From positions 66,173-130,172 of the forward strand of contig JAEWEV010000022.1 of the NCBI GenBank assembly GCA_023389155.1: DNA of 64,000 nt. The letters run 5' to 3'. A program made the position numbers and the translations under genes. Positions 27,492 to 36,627 of the stretch are shown piece after piece (position 1 is the stretch's first letter; every line of letters starts with the position of its first letter). The notes under the pieces were generated by a model. The model saw only the letters and a list, made by a program, of their open reading frames with translations, was not told the origin of the DNA and made no database searches. This DNA is from Pseudomonadota bacterium. GTDB lineage: Bacteria; Pseudomonadota; Gammaproteobacteria; Burkholderiales; Burkholderiaceae_B.

Positions 27492-29210
27492 TCAATGTAC
27501 TGATGCCTTGCTGCTGCCGATACCCGTTTCTGCACGAACGCGTTGGGCGTCGTAAGCATCGATATCGATTGCAGCACGCTTGCTCTTGTCTGTGACAGAA
27601 AAGAACCAGATACCTGCAAAAGCGATAATCATGGAGAACAGCGCCGGAGACTTATACGGGAACAGCGCGCTGCCCGCAGGATTGCCCAGCGTCACTTCCC
27701 ATACATCGGGTGACACAATGGTCAGGATAACAGAAGAAATCAGGCCCAGGAACCCACCGATGACCGCACCCCGGGTAGTCATTTTCTTCCACATAATGGA
27801 GAGGAAAAGAACCGGGAAGTTGGCCGAGGCCGCGATCGCAAATGCCAGTGATACCATGAAGGCCACATTCTGTTTCTCGAACAGAATACCCAGCAGGATA
27901 GCCAGGACAGCCAACACAAACGTGGTAATACGCGATACGCGCAGCTCAGTTGCTGAATCTACGTTGCCCTTGCGGAATACAGAAGCATACAGATCGTGTG
28001 AAACAGCAGAAGCGCCAGACAGCGTCAAACCGGCAACCACAGCCAGAATGGTTGCGAACGCCACAGCCGAGATAAAGCCCAGGAACACATGACCGCCAAC
28101 CGCATCGGCAAGATGGACCGCAGCCATGTTCGCACCGCCAATCAGGCCGCCTTTTGCATCAAGGAAGTCAGGGTTGGTTGATACGAAAATGATCGCGCCA
28201 AAACCGATGATGAATGTAAGCACATAGAAGTAGCCAATCCAGGTAGTGGCCCAGAATACCGACTTACGCGCCTCTTTGGCGTTAGGCACGGTAAAGAAGC
28301 GCATCAGAATATGAGGCAGGCCGGCAGTACCGAACATCAACGCCATACCAAAGGAGATCGCTGAAATCGGATCCTTGATGAACGAGCCCGGCCCCATGAT
28401 GGACATCCCCGCGGTCTGAGCCTCCTCCGCCGATTTACCCGCAGCCTGAGCACCCGCGGCCTTGACCTCTACCGCTTTGGAGAACAGGGCTTCAAAAGAG
28501 AAGTCGTTCAGCTTCATGACCATAAAGGCCATGAACGTTGCACCCGAAAGCAGCATGGCGGCCTTGATGATTTGTACCCAGGTTGTCGCTGTCATGCCGC
28601 CGAACAGGACGTAGACCATCATCAGCACGCCAACGATGACCACAGCGATCCAGTAATCCAGACCAAACAGCAGCTTGATCAGCTGCCCCGCCCCCACCAT
28701 CTGCGCAATAAGATAAAACAGCACTACCACAATCGTACCGCACGCTGCCAATGTTCTTACCGGCGCCTGTGCGAAACGGTAACTTGCCACGTCAGCAAAC
28801 GTAAATCGTCCCAGATTACGCAAGCGTTCAGCCATCAGGAACATAATGATAGGCCAGCCTACCAGAAAACCGATAGAGTAAATCAGCCCGTCGTACCCAC
28901 TGGCCATAACCTGTGCCGCAATACCCAGAAAGGATGCTGCGGACATATAGTCACCGGCAATCGCCAGGCCATTCTGAAAGCCTGTGATTCCACCACCCGC
29001 GGTATAAAAGTCGGAAGCAGACTTCGTACGGGATGCTGCCCATTTGGTAATGAAAAGCGTCAACCCAACAAAAACGACGAACATAATGATCGCCGTCATG
29101 TTTACGTTCTGCTTTGTGGTTTCTCCGATGGCGTCAGCGCCGTAGGCCAGAGAAAGGAATAAGCCGGTAAAGGCAATACCGATCAGAAAACGCGACACAC
29201 CTTTATTCAT
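27492..29210 (-). CDS. actP: Cation/acetate symporter ActP
   Basis: A 572-residue sodium:solute symporter of the SSS family, taking up acetate and other short carboxylates across the inner membrane. It has about 13 hydrophobic helices and typical segments such as ASDFYTAGGGITGFQNGLAIAGDYMSAASFLG and SGASAVSHDLYA. The N-terminal segment before TKQNVNM is hydrophobic, as in ActP. It overlaps yjcH by 8 bases, the usual yjcH-actP pair. acs is not in the window. Confidence 0.95.
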   Translation of the reverse strand: MNKGVSRFLIGIAFTGLFLSLAYGADAIGETTKQNVNMTAIIMFVVFVGLTLFITKWAASRTKSASDFYTAGGGITGFQNGLAIAGDYMSAASFLGIAAQVMASGYDGLIYSIGFLVGWPIIMFLMAERLRNLGRFTFADVASYRFAQAPVRTLAACGTIVVVLFYLIAQMVGAGQLIKLLFGLDYWIAVVIVGVLMMVYVLFGGMTATTWVQIIKAAMLLSGATFMAFMVMKLNDFSFEALFSKAVEVKAAGAQAAGKSAEEAQTAGMSIMGPGSFIKDPISAISFGMALMFGTAGLPHILMRFFTVPNAKEARKSVFWATTWIGYFYVLTFIIGFGAIIFVSTNPDFLDAKGGLIGGANMAAVHLADAVGGHVFLGFISAVAFATILAVVAGLTLSGASAVSHDLYASVFRKGNVDSATELRVSRITTFVLAVLAILLGILFEKQNVAFMVSLAFAIAASANFPVLFLSIMWKKMTTRGAVIGGFLGLISSVILTIVSPDVWEVTLGNPAGSALFPYKSPALFSMIIAFAGIWFFSVTDKSKRAAIDIDAYDAQRVRAETGIGSSKASVH

Positions 29211-29523
29211 GAGAAACCCCTACATCATTCAACAGACTTCTTTCCATTGCGTCGAATTTGGAGTTCGCAATCAGAATATAAATACCGGTAAGCGCGATGA
29301 TCAGAATCATCAGACCAAAGCCCACCGGAATACCCCAAGTCATGGCACCACCACTGATGGACTGCGCAAAGAGTTGTTTATCAAAAGCAATAATGCCGAT
29401 GAACCCGACATAATAGGCGACAAGAATAACAGCGGAAAATACCCAGCCGTAGGTACTGCGTTTTTTCGTCATTTCCTTGTATTTCGGGTTTGCCATCACC
29501 CGTTGAACGATATCATCACTCAT
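29203..29523 (-). CDS. yjcH: DUF485 inner-membrane protein (YjcH-type)
   Basis: A 106-residue protein with two transmembrane helices and the DUF485 start VMANPKYKEMTKKRSTYGW. It is nearly always encoded directly before actP and probably helps the symporter; its function is not settled. GGGAGGAATCAC gives a strong ribosome-binding site. Confidence 0.93.
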   Translation of the reverse strand: MSDDIVQRVMANPKYKEMTKKRSTYGWVFSAVILVAYYVGFIGIIAFDKQLFAQSISGGAMTWGIPVGFGLMILIIALTGIYILIANSKFDAMERSLLNDVGVSHE

Positions 29524-29890
29524 GTGATTCCTCCCAGAACGTATCGTTAATTGTCATTAATGTTATGAGCTACTAATTATTTAAACAGCAAGCTCCACCG
29601 TTTTACCTGCAGGCATCTGTTTACGCAATTAGTGATAAACCCTAGCAAAACCTGCTCCCATTGATTAAAACAGCGACTGACTTTGCAACGCGATTTCAGT
29701 TACGACAACAACATGCTCTGCGGCACTGGCTAAACGTTTTGCGCAAGTATTATTCAATGCAGCACACCGTTGAGCACCCAATACTCAGAAATATTCCGTC
29801 ACCATTATCCCCATCGGAATGCAGACTTCTGACAACACAACTATACTTTTTGGAAGACACCCTCCAACATGCGGCCAGCCAATCACGGGT
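29524..29890 (-). promoter_or_regulatory. Leader and promoter region of yjcH-actP
   Basis: This 367-base gap separates yjcH from the end of the mxa operon. It is AT-rich near yjcH (29560-29640) and presumably holds its promoter, but I find no convincing -35/-10 pair. No terminator for the mxa operon is apparent. A plus-strand frame at 29661-29963 runs into the kinase gene and lacks support. Confidence 0.4.
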
Positions 29891-30520
29891 TCAGGCGACA
29901 CTCAGATTTCCCGTATTACTGAAAGTTATATCTGCCGTATCGCCATTGAGAAGCATGTCGTGAAACTGCGCCAGCTGGCTTTTGTGCAACATATTAATGG
30001 GACAAGCCATTTGTCGCGCATATCGTTCAAAATGAGCGTTCAACACGCCATCACGAACATGTTGCGCAATTCCCGCATTCGGAAAAAATGGGTGCGTTTT
30101 GATCAACACGAGACGCTCAGCCTTAAGATGATTTGCCAGCCATGCCGCGATGCAATCCGAAGACATATATACTGACGTAAGATCATCCGCCTGCTCACGC
30201 ATCAAATACAAAGGCATCCAGACAGCAACCCCTCCGCGTTGCAGAACATCGCGAATGGCACTGGCATTGACAGCGGGTGTAAGTTGAGAGGACAGTGCAG
30301 TCAGCATAAGGCCATATTGTGCTCTGGCCATGACCAGCATGTTGTGCGTAACAAGACTGTCGAAGCCCCACTCCTTTTGCATATCCTGAATAAAATCGAC
30401 CCCACGCCAGCGCCCGGGTACGATAATCACTCTGCCTCCGCCCAATGCTCCCAGCTGAGCAAGCCAAAGGTTCAGCGTTTTATCATGTGCCAAGTTACCA
30501 TCAAGTTTCACTACCCACAT
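29891..30520 (-). CDS. Amino-acid-kinase-fold protein (MfnE-like) at the end of the mxa operon
   Basis: A 209-residue protein starting at ATG 30520, after a strong AGGAGGGGAG site. The N-terminus VVKLDGNLAHDKTLN and the following VIIVPGRWRGVDFIQD align with the amino-acid-kinase superfamily (VVKLGGSL, VIVPGGGxFA). Among known members it most resembles MfnE, which phosphorylates an aminomethylfuran intermediate of methanofuran synthesis in archaea and methylotrophs. Here the usual Gly-Gly is Asp-Gly and the Gly-Gly-Gly of the second motif is altered to GRW, so activity may be changed or lost. It overlaps the start of the beta-propeller gene's end region by reading directly on from it. Its role in methanol oxidation is unknown; by position it could be MxaH, which I cannot confirm. 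Confidence 0.7.
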   Translation of the reverse strand: MWVVKLDGNLAHDKTLNLWLAQLGALGGGRVIIVPGRWRGVDFIQDMQKEWGFDSLVTHNMLVMARAQYGLMLTALSSQLTPAVNASAIRDVLQRGGVAVWMPLYLMREQADDLTSVYMSSDCIAAWLANHLKAERLVLIKTHPFFPNAGIAQHVRDGVLNAHFERYARQMACPINMLHKSQLAQFHDMLLNGDTADITFSNTGNLSVA

Positions 30521-30540
30521 ACTCCCCTCCTGACCTTTGT

Positions 30541-31530
30541 TTATTGTTTTTTGCAAAGCGAACGGGTTGCTACAATTCGCGGCCCTGCATCTACGTCTAT
30601 TTTTTTGCTCACCTGCCCGGTAGCCAAATCCACGACGGCCACCTTATCGTCGAACCACAAAGCGACATAGGCACGGCCATCAGCAATGACAACGCCTTCC
30701 GGGTAGCGCCCGACCTTGATTCCCGGTCGAACCACAGTCCCATCCGTGTCGATGCGCTGTAGCATGCCTTTTTGCTGAGCAGTTACCCACGCTTGTCGTC
30801 CATCCGGGGTAATGGCGACGCCATACGGCATTGCCTCCATTTTTACGCGCCAGGTCTCATGTCTGGATTCAGTTTCCAGCCTGCTTAACGTATTGTCCTT
30901 GACATTTGCAACGTATATCTGACCGTCATGCGCGGCCAATGCAAATGGAGACGCCCCAACAGGTACACGATATAGCGACTTCCAGGCTATTGCATCGATT
31001 ACACTGACCGCGGCACTGCCTCGGTCGGCGACGTAGAGGCGCCTGCATGCGGGATCCAGCGTCAACCCTGCCGGCGCAGAACCGACCGAGATCCGCCCCG
31101 TCTCTTTCCCGTTTTGCACATCAATTCGAACTACTGCATTGCCTTTCCAATCCGATACGAAAAGCGATGCCTCATCGGACGACAAGGTTGCCGCAAACGG
31201 TTCTCCAGAAAAGTGGTACTCGGCAACAACGCTGCCTTTATTCAAATCCAGTACTGATATTCTTGCCAGATCAGGATGCGTTACATATGCACTGCTTCCA
31301 TCACTTGTAACGGCAATGAACACCGGTTTTTCCGGAACCCCGATCCGGGAGACTACTTTATTTGTCTGAACGTCGATCGTACTGACCGTGTTACCTTCCT
31401 GACTGGCAATATAAACATATCGTTGCGTAGCCGGCCCGGCGAAACAGGCACTTCCCAGACTGAATGTCAGAAGCGTCGTCAGCATGAACCATCGTGCCCG
31501 CTGAGAAATATTGATATTGCCTGCAGCCAT
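30541..31530 (-). CDS. Periplasmic YVTN-type beta-propeller protein (PQQ-catabolism associated)
   Basis: A 329-residue protein with a signal peptide (cleavage about residue 32, SLGSACFAG) and seven or so repeats of the YVTN type: RYVYIASQEGNTVSTIDVQTN, SAYVTHPDLARISVLDL, RLYVADRGSAAVSVID and others. Such proteins accompany PQQ-dependent alcohol oxidation systems (the TIGR03866 type). They may act as scaffolds or electron-transfer helpers in the periplasm; none has a proved reaction. It is 3 bases after mxaD and belongs to the same operon. By position it may correspond to mxaE, which is not verified. Confidence 0.8.
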   Translation of the reverse strand: MAAGNINISQRARWFMLTTLLTFSLGSACFAGPATQRYVYIASQEGNTVSTIDVQTNKVVSRIGVPEKPVFIAVTSDGSSAYVTHPDLARISVLDLNKGSVVAEYHFSGEPFAATLSSDEASLFVSDWKGNAVVRIDVQNGKETGRISVGSAPAGLTLDPACRRLYVADRGSAAVSVIDAIAWKSLYRVPVGASPFALAAHDGQIYVANVKDNTLSRLETESRHETWRVKMEAMPYGVAITPDGRQAWVTAQQKGMLQRIDTDGTVVRPGIKVGRYPEGVVIADGRAYVALWFDDKVAVVDLATGQVSKKIDVDAGPRIVATRSLCKKQ

Positions 31531-31533
31531 CTT

Positions 31534-32061
31534 CTATTTACCTTCAACGGCTTTTTTCAATCCGGCAAGACCATCTTGATAAATTGACGTCATGGCCTCA
31601 ATAGCCGCCTCATCATTCAGATTTTCCGGCGGCTCGTTACTGGTATCCCCTCTGTAAAAGCGTCCGATCCACGATACCTTGCTGCCATCGCCTTCGGGCT
31701 CAACGGTGAGCGTCGAGGAATATGAGCTGACCGGCAAGGCATCCAGGTTTTCGCCATCCATGCGATAACTGTACGTAAAGCCATCCGCGTCATATTCATC
31801 CAGACTTTCTTTGATAATACCTTTTTCCAGTGTGAGCTCACGGACGGATCCCGTTTTATTGCCATCGCTCGCACTGCTTTTTTTCACATCAGGGTGCCAG
31901 TCTGAAATAGCGCCGAATTCACCGACTTTCTCCCAGACTTTAGCCGGTGGGGCCGAGATACTGACAGTCTCTTCGACTTTCTTGGGGGTGGGACCATGTG
32001 CCGATGCTGGCGCACAAATCAATGCTGAAAATAAGACAGTTGCAATTGTTGTTCTAATCAA
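31534..32061 (-). CDS. mxaD: MxaD, periplasmic SRPBCC protein of methanol oxidation
   Basis: A 175-residue protein with a signal peptide ending around ICAPASAHG, then a single SRPBCC/START-like domain (VEETVSISAPPAKVWEKVGEFG, ISDWHPDVKKS, WIGRFYRG). MxaD of methylotrophs raises the rate of electron transfer between methanol dehydrogenase and cytochrome cL. The order mxaK-mxaL-mxaD is conserved. It starts 11 bases after mxaL. Confidence 0.9.
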   Translation of the reverse strand: MIRTTIATVLFSALICAPASAHGPTPKKVEETVSISAPPAKVWEKVGEFGAISDWHPDVKKSSASDGNKTGSVRELTLEKGIIKESLDEYDADGFTYSYRMDGENLDALPVSSYSSTLTVEPEGDGSKVSWIGRFYRGDTSNEPPENLNDEAAIEAMTSIYQDGLAGLKKAVEGK

Positions 32062-32072
32062 TTGAAGCTCCT

Positions 32073-33158
32073 TTAGGTAGTGAACGAAACAGACCCCGGA
32101 CCAGTGTTTTCTTGCCTTTTCTTCGACCGTGAACGTCGATCTGCGATAACACGCTTGCGAGAAAAACCTGACAGGTAGAAGATAAGTAACAGCGCGCCGA
32201 CTACAGCTGCAATATACGGCGTCAGCAAAATTGATGTCGATATCTGATGCTTGTTTGCGTTCGACTCTATCGCCCGGAGTAACGATTCAGAATTGGATAA
32301 GGAAACGTATGTCAATCCATAAGACCCCGCCAGTTTCTGCAAATAAGAATCTCTCACTGACGAAAGGTGTTCGTTACCTTTAGCGGCCTTGGATCCGAAC
32401 GGAGCGTTACGGGCGTGCCACCCTTCCCGGCTTGCCGCGTCTGCCGGGGGCGGACCGCTGCGATTTTCCTGCTCCACGTCGTCTTCAGCATAAAATCCGA
32501 TCTGATGGCCATCCTCATCATACTTTGGTATGGGAGACAGCTGTTTACTACCAACACCGACCACGAGACCACTCACTTTGGAGGCCTCGCCGTCCGTCTG
32601 CGAATCCTGTCGGTTGAAGGACATGGCTCTAACCTGCGATTCTCCCTGCATCATCATGTGACCGGCTTCGCCCTGCGCGAGGGGTAACGGAGGCGCTTCC
32701 TGCCCATCACTAAAAAAAACGATACCGACGCCAAGGCTTTGCGCCAGCTCGACACCGGATTCAAGCCCCTTCGATATGTAGCTATCACCCTCCCAGGCCA
32801 TCCTCCAGTCAAGCTGCGAAACTGTTTCAGAAAGTGGTGCATAGTTCTCGCATACCTCGACCGGTTCAAGAAGCATAAAGCTGCGCCTTTCCGTAAATAT
32901 GCTGAGCCCAGCGCGACTGCCACATGCCATTCGCCCCAGCGTCTGGATCAACGTTTGCTTGACCTGTTCAAGCCGGCTGTGTAACCGGTCGCCTTCGCCG
33001 TAGTCACGTACGTTCATGCTGCCTGTGATATCTATGACGAACATCGTTTCCGTCCTGTCTTGAATCGTTCGGTAATGCGGCATAAAACATCCCCATACCG
33101 CCAGACAAAGCGCCACCATCAATAAGCAGAGTCGAAAGACCGACGCACTGAAATGCAT
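32073..33158 (-). CDS. mxaL: MxaL, membrane-anchored VWA-domain protein
   Basis: A 361-residue protein. ATG 33158 shares its first base with the mxaK stop (TAATG), with AAGGGG upstream. An N-terminal membrane helix is followed by a von Willebrand A domain whose metal-ion site is DITGSMN, a slightly unusual DxTxS form. A second helix near residue 320 ends the protein, then a basic tail. MxaA, C, K and L are needed to insert calcium into MxaF in Methylobacterium; this gene probably does the same. Confidence 0.87.
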   Translation of the reverse strand: MHFSASVFRLCLLMVALCLAVWGCFMPHYRTIQDRTETMFVIDITGSMNVRDYGEGDRLHSRLEQVKQTLIQTLGRMACGSRAGLSIFTERRSFMLLEPVEVCENYAPLSETVSQLDWRMAWEGDSYISKGLESGVELAQSLGVGIVFFSDGQEAPPLPLAQGEAGHMMMQGESQVRAMSFNRQDSQTDGEASKVSGLVVGVGSKQLSPIPKYDEDGHQIGFYAEDDVEQENRSGPPPADAASREGWHARNAPFGSKAAKGNEHLSSVRDSYLQKLAGSYGLTYVSLSNSESLLRAIESNANKHQISTSILLTPYIAAVVGALLLIFYLSGFSRKRVIADRRSRSKKRQENTGPGSVSFTT

Positions 33159-33811
33159 TATGGCAACCCCTTTGGAATTCCCGGTAGATCCGTCCACAAG
33201 CGCTTGGGCGTCTCGGGCTCTTCATCTTCCTCAGTTAGCTCGCCTTCAGGCAAATCCCGCACTAGACGAGAAGCGATGTCCAGGTTATATCGTGCATTCC
33301 AGAATCCCGGTGCAAGTCGCAATGCACGCACGTAGTACTCTTTGGCCAGACGTACCGAGGAAGGTGCTTCCTCGCTTTTACTCGTCCCCAGCAACTCAAT
33401 CGCATGCCTCAGGCGAGCATTACCCATGTTGTACAGCGCTCTGACAGCCACAGAAACCTCATGCTGCGAACCTGGAGTGCCATCAACGCGTACGGCAGCT
33501 GCGGCGATGGTTTCAACCAGCGGCAAGGCGTCATCAAGGCGGCCCACTGTAGTCAGAAATCGGAGACGGGCGAATGAGACCTCAGGATCGGATCGCTCGG
33601 GAACGGCAACATCGCGACGTGATTCCAGCTGGCGAATGAGTCTGTTATCTACCCTTGTATCGCTCAGGGCAATCAGGGTGTAAACGAGCGCCGCCGCGGC
33701 AAGCATCACTGCAAACCATAACAGCCACACATAACCCGTCGCCAAAAACGACCGATTGCGCTGAGCACTAACATTGCGCCATTCAGCCCTGGAGCGTCGT
33801 TTTGCGATCAT
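33158..33811 (-). CDS. mxaK: MxaK, membrane protein with TPR-like region
   Basis: A 217-residue protein. The start at 33811 (MIAKRRSRAEWRNVSAQ) overlaps the mxaC end by 29 bases; the longer in-frame extension would run further into mxaC. A transmembrane helix (YVWLLWFAVMLAAAALVYTLI) is followed by helical repeats (AVRALYNMGNARLRHAIELLG, AKEYYVRALRLAPGFWNARYNLDIA), similar to TPRs. MxaK works with MxaA, C and L in calcium loading of methanol dehydrogenase. The C-terminus ends one base before the mxaL start. Confidence 0.85.
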   Translation of the reverse strand: MIAKRRSRAEWRNVSAQRNRSFLATGYVWLLWFAVMLAAAALVYTLIALSDTRVDNRLIRQLESRRDVAVPERSDPEVSFARLRFLTTVGRLDDALPLVETIAAAAVRVDGTPGSQHEVSVAVRALYNMGNARLRHAIELLGTSKSEEAPSSVRLAKEYYVRALRLAPGFWNARYNLDIASRLVRDLPEGELTEEDEEPETPKRLWTDLPGIPKGLP

Positions 33812-34832
33812 ATGCGCCCTCCCGCCCACGTACATTAACCATCCGTTGCGCGCACTGCACTGCGAGCAGCAGCAACAGAACAAATGTAACAAAGCCAAAC
33901 AGGTAACCCGAAAGCTCGCGGCGCGGCACGTGTTCGATGTAACGCAACGGCGCTTTTTCCCGTTTGTCTATCTCTGCAATCGCCTTTGCCACATCCTCTG
34001 CATTTTCCGCTTCGAAAGCGCGATAGGTAATCCCCAGAGATTTAAAGAAAATATCAAGATGACGTTCTGGCATTACTTGCGGCGTGTCCTGATCAGGCTC
34101 TGACGGTATATCCCAGATACCCGCAGCGCCGGGAGTACGCAGAAATAGCCAGTACAAGCGTACCGGACGGGTGATGACCGATTTACGCAACGCATTCTGA
34201 ATCCGCATATCGATAACGGCAGCACCATCAGAGACAAGAAAGATGACCCGCGATGCGAGCGGATCGTTATCTTCATCAAACTGTGATAGCGCCATGGCCA
34301 GACCACGACCAATGTCGGTATATGCCAGGCCTGGACGATCAATTGCGTTAATTGCTGCATCCACCGCCTGAGGTTTATCGGTCAAAGGCAATACAAACAG
34401 CGGCATCGTCGAGAAGGTGACCATTCCGATCCTGTCCTGCGGCCGCTCGGCGGCAAAACCCTTGAGCAGTCGTTTTGAAGCAGCAGCCTTCGACTCCTCT
34501 TTGCCCGTCGGTACTTGACCCGCGAAACTACTATTCATACTTGAACTTCGGTCGATCAGCAGAACCATATGCGCTCCCGTACCCAGTTTCTGCAACGAGC
34601 CGCCTTTAAGAAACAATCCCGCCATGCAAAGCACTAGCGCCAGCAATGCCAGACAGCCCAGAATTCGCAGAAGCATATCTGCCATACCCGACAGTCTGTC
34701 TGAACCGATTGTTCCGAGCCAAGGCCAACCTGATATTCGTCTCGGTCTCAGGAAAAATGGCATCAACGTCAGAGGCACCAACCAAAGTGCGCTGGGTGAG
34801 TCGACTGCCAGGGTATGAAGCAGAGAGATCAT
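33783..34832 (-). CDS. mxaC: MxaC, BatA-like VWA-domain membrane protein
   Basis: A 349-residue protein with N-terminal helices (SALWLVPLTLMPFF, ILGCLALLALVLCMAGLF) and a VWA domain with a complete metal-ion site, LIDRSSSMNSSF. A C-terminal helix follows (GYLFGFVTFVLLLLLAVQCAQ). Homologous to MxaC of methylotrophs and to BatA. Required for calcium insertion into MxaF. Its start overlaps the mxaA stop by four bases (ATGA). Confidence 0.88.
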   Translation of the reverse strand: MISLLHTLAVDSPSALWLVPLTLMPFFLRPRRISGWPWLGTIGSDRLSGMADMLLRILGCLALLALVLCMAGLFLKGGSLQKLGTGAHMVLLIDRSSSMNSSFAGQVPTGKEESKAAASKRLLKGFAAERPQDRIGMVTFSTMPLFVLPLTDKPQAVDAAINAIDRPGLAYTDIGRGLAMALSQFDEDNDPLASRVIFLVSDGAAVIDMRIQNALRKSVITRPVRLYWLFLRTPGAAGIWDIPSEPDQDTPQVMPERHLDIFFKSLGITYRAFEAENAEDVAKAIAEIDKREKAPLRYIEHVPRRELSGYLFGFVTFVLLLLLAVQCAQRMVNVRGREGAYDRKTTLQG

Positions 34833-35752
34833 GATATTCTCCGCTCAGCAGCAGCCAGGCGCCTCGCGATACGTGAAAGGTCCTGTGGAGCGAGCATCTT
34901 CACGGCCTGTTCATGGTCACCTGTAAAAAACAGACAAGCTGAAGCCTGAAAAAACTGCGTTATTTCCGCCTGTACGGAAGTGAATTCAGGCTGACGGGAC
35001 ACGAAACTCGACACGTCACTGGAGAGCAATCGTCCGTTATTGCTTGTATCGAGCGCTCGATGCAGTTGGATCAGGCTATTACGATAGGCGTCGGAATCGT
35101 GGCTGCGCAATAATCTGCGAATCTGCCCGGATGCGTGCGCCAGCGGGCGTGAGCGGCGTCGCTGAAACGGCCACACAGAATAGTAAATGGCCAATACAAT
35201 AAGTAGCAGAACGATAACTACCACCAATACTGCAACAGCCAGGTGCAGTTTTCTGGTTGGTATGAGCTGCGCAGTCGCATCATCCTGTATCTGCTCTGAC
35301 ACCGATACACCTGAGGACGCGACCGGACGAAGTGGCGACATAAAAAACCGTTGGGGTTCGATACTTACAGTCTCGGCGTTAGCACCTTCACCAAAGACCA
35401 GATCAAAGCCGGGTATTTCTCTTGCATTGACATCCAGCGGTACGTAAAAACTCTGATAATTCATCACAATTTTATAATGCCGCTCTGCGTCCAATGAACG
35501 CTCCTGAATATCGACCGAGCGTAAATCAAGCCAGTAATTAATGGGGCCAGGCTGGGGTAACGCCGACCGATGCAGTGGCGAATCAACAGTAACAATATCG
35601 ATGGTAACCGGAACAATGTCGCCGACGATCCAGCCTGCCGGCCTGGGCGCGCTAATCTGCACACTTGTGACCTGGGCATGTGCATGACTGTAAGCGACCT
35701 GCAGGCCCAGAATCCCAATCCACAGCAAAAATGGCGACATCCATCGTAGCAT
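34829..35752 (-). CDS. mxaA: MxaA, periplasmic/membrane assembly protein
   Basis: A 307-residue protein: signal peptide (MLRWMSPFLLWIGILGLQVAYSHA-type start), a beta-rich periplasmic region (APRPAGWIVGDIVPVTIDI), then a transmembrane helix around 178-198 (AVAVLVVVIVLLLIVLAIYY) and a cytoplasmic helical part. This matches MxaA, needed with C, K and L to make active, calcium-containing methanol dehydrogenase. It overlaps mxaC by four bases and follows mxaS by 8 bases. Confidence 0.86.
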   Translation of the reverse strand: MLRWMSPFLLWIGILGLQVAYSHAHAQVTSVQISAPRPAGWIVGDIVPVTIDIVTVDSPLHRSALPQPGPINYWLDLRSVDIQERSLDAERHYKIVMNYQSFYVPLDVNAREIPGFDLVFGEGANAETVSIEPQRFFMSPLRPVASSGVSVSEQIQDDATAQLIPTRKLHLAVAVLVVVIVLLLIVLAIYYSVWPFQRRRSRPLAHASGQIRRLLRSHDSDAYRNSLIQLHRALDTSNNGRLLSSDVSSFVSRQPEFTSVQAEITQFFQASACLFFTGDHEQAVKMLAPQDLSRIARRLAAAERRIS

Positions 35753-35760
35753 CGTGCCTC

Positions 35761-36627
35761 CTAACGCTCCAGCAAATACGCGTTCAATGCCTCTATATCA
35801 ATCTCATCCCAGATTCTGAAGGGAGGATTGACATATTTTCTGCATATTTCATCCGTCTGCCTTCGGCGTTGCTCGGCAAGAGACAACCAGCGCCGTTTTA
35901 GTGATGGACGCAGGATGACAAAGCGGCGCTGACCGGACTCCATGTCTGCAAGATCTGCAACGCCCCATTCGGGCAAGGCAGCAATTGAGCTGTCTTCCAT
36001 AATGACCGGCACGACATCATGCTGAGCAAACAAGGCAAGCGTCTGATCGATTTTCTCTGTCGGGAACAGAAAATCCGAGATCAGAAATATGAGTTTTCGA
36101 GGTCCTGCAAGGTAGCGGACTGCGGCAGCCAGACCCTCCGCGCTGTCATCTGCGGGCGCGGTCTGCGCCAGAATATTCACCATGTGTGTTACGCCAGACC
36201 GATTTCGACTGGCCGGCAAACTCTTCTCTTCATGGACATCTTTACCGCAAACGTAAAGTCCGAAGCTGTCACCGTTGCGATGCGCAGAGCGCGCCAGCAG
36301 ACTGCAGAAGTTCGCTGCGACGGCAATTTTTCCACTTTCTCCCCCTGTCGACATGGATGCCGAGACATCGACCAATGCATAAACGGCCACTGCCACACGT
36401 GGCTGATACTCCCTGACATATAACTGGCCAAAGGGGTCACGCATACTGCGACGCAAATCCAGCCGCCGCATATCCGGCGAGCGCTCAAACGGGATCAGGC
36501 CACGAAATACTCCCATCTCTGCACCGCCCGCGCCACGGTGGCTACCTGGGTAGACACTCTGTACGCGCCAGCGCAGGGAATATTCGATATCCGTTGACGA
36601 GGCAGAGTGAGTGTCGGACGCAGTCAT
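35761..36627 (-). CDS. mxaS: MxaS, DUF58/VWA-type protein
   Basis: A 288-residue protein with the DUF58 start (EYSLRWRVQSVYPGSHRGAG, RSMRDPFGQLYVREYQPR) and a VWA-like domain with metal-site LVDVSASMST. No signal peptide or helix is evident, so it is cytoplasmic. With the MoxR-type ATPase MxaR it forms the pair that elsewhere acts in the maturation of metal-dependent enzymes. The start overlaps the mxaR stop by four bases. Confidence 0.87.
   Translation of the reverse strand: MTASDTHSASSTDIEYSLRWRVQSVYPGSHRGAGGAEMGVFRGLIPFERSPDMRRLDLRRSMRDPFGQLYVREYQPRVAVAVYALVDVSASMSTGGESGKIAVAANFCSLLARSAHRNGDSFGLYVCGKDVHEEKSLPASRNRSGVTHMVNILAQTAPADDSAEGLAAAVRYLAGPRKLIFLISDFLFPTEKIDQTLALFAQHDVVPVIMEDSSIAALPEWGVADLADMESGQRRFVILRPSLKRRWLSLAEQRRRQTDEICRKYVNPPFRIWDEIDIEALNAYLLER

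Noticed and set aside
29661..29963. 100-codon plus-strand frame before the kinase gene
   Set aside because: It runs into the antisense of a supported gene and shows no recognisable domain or start signal.
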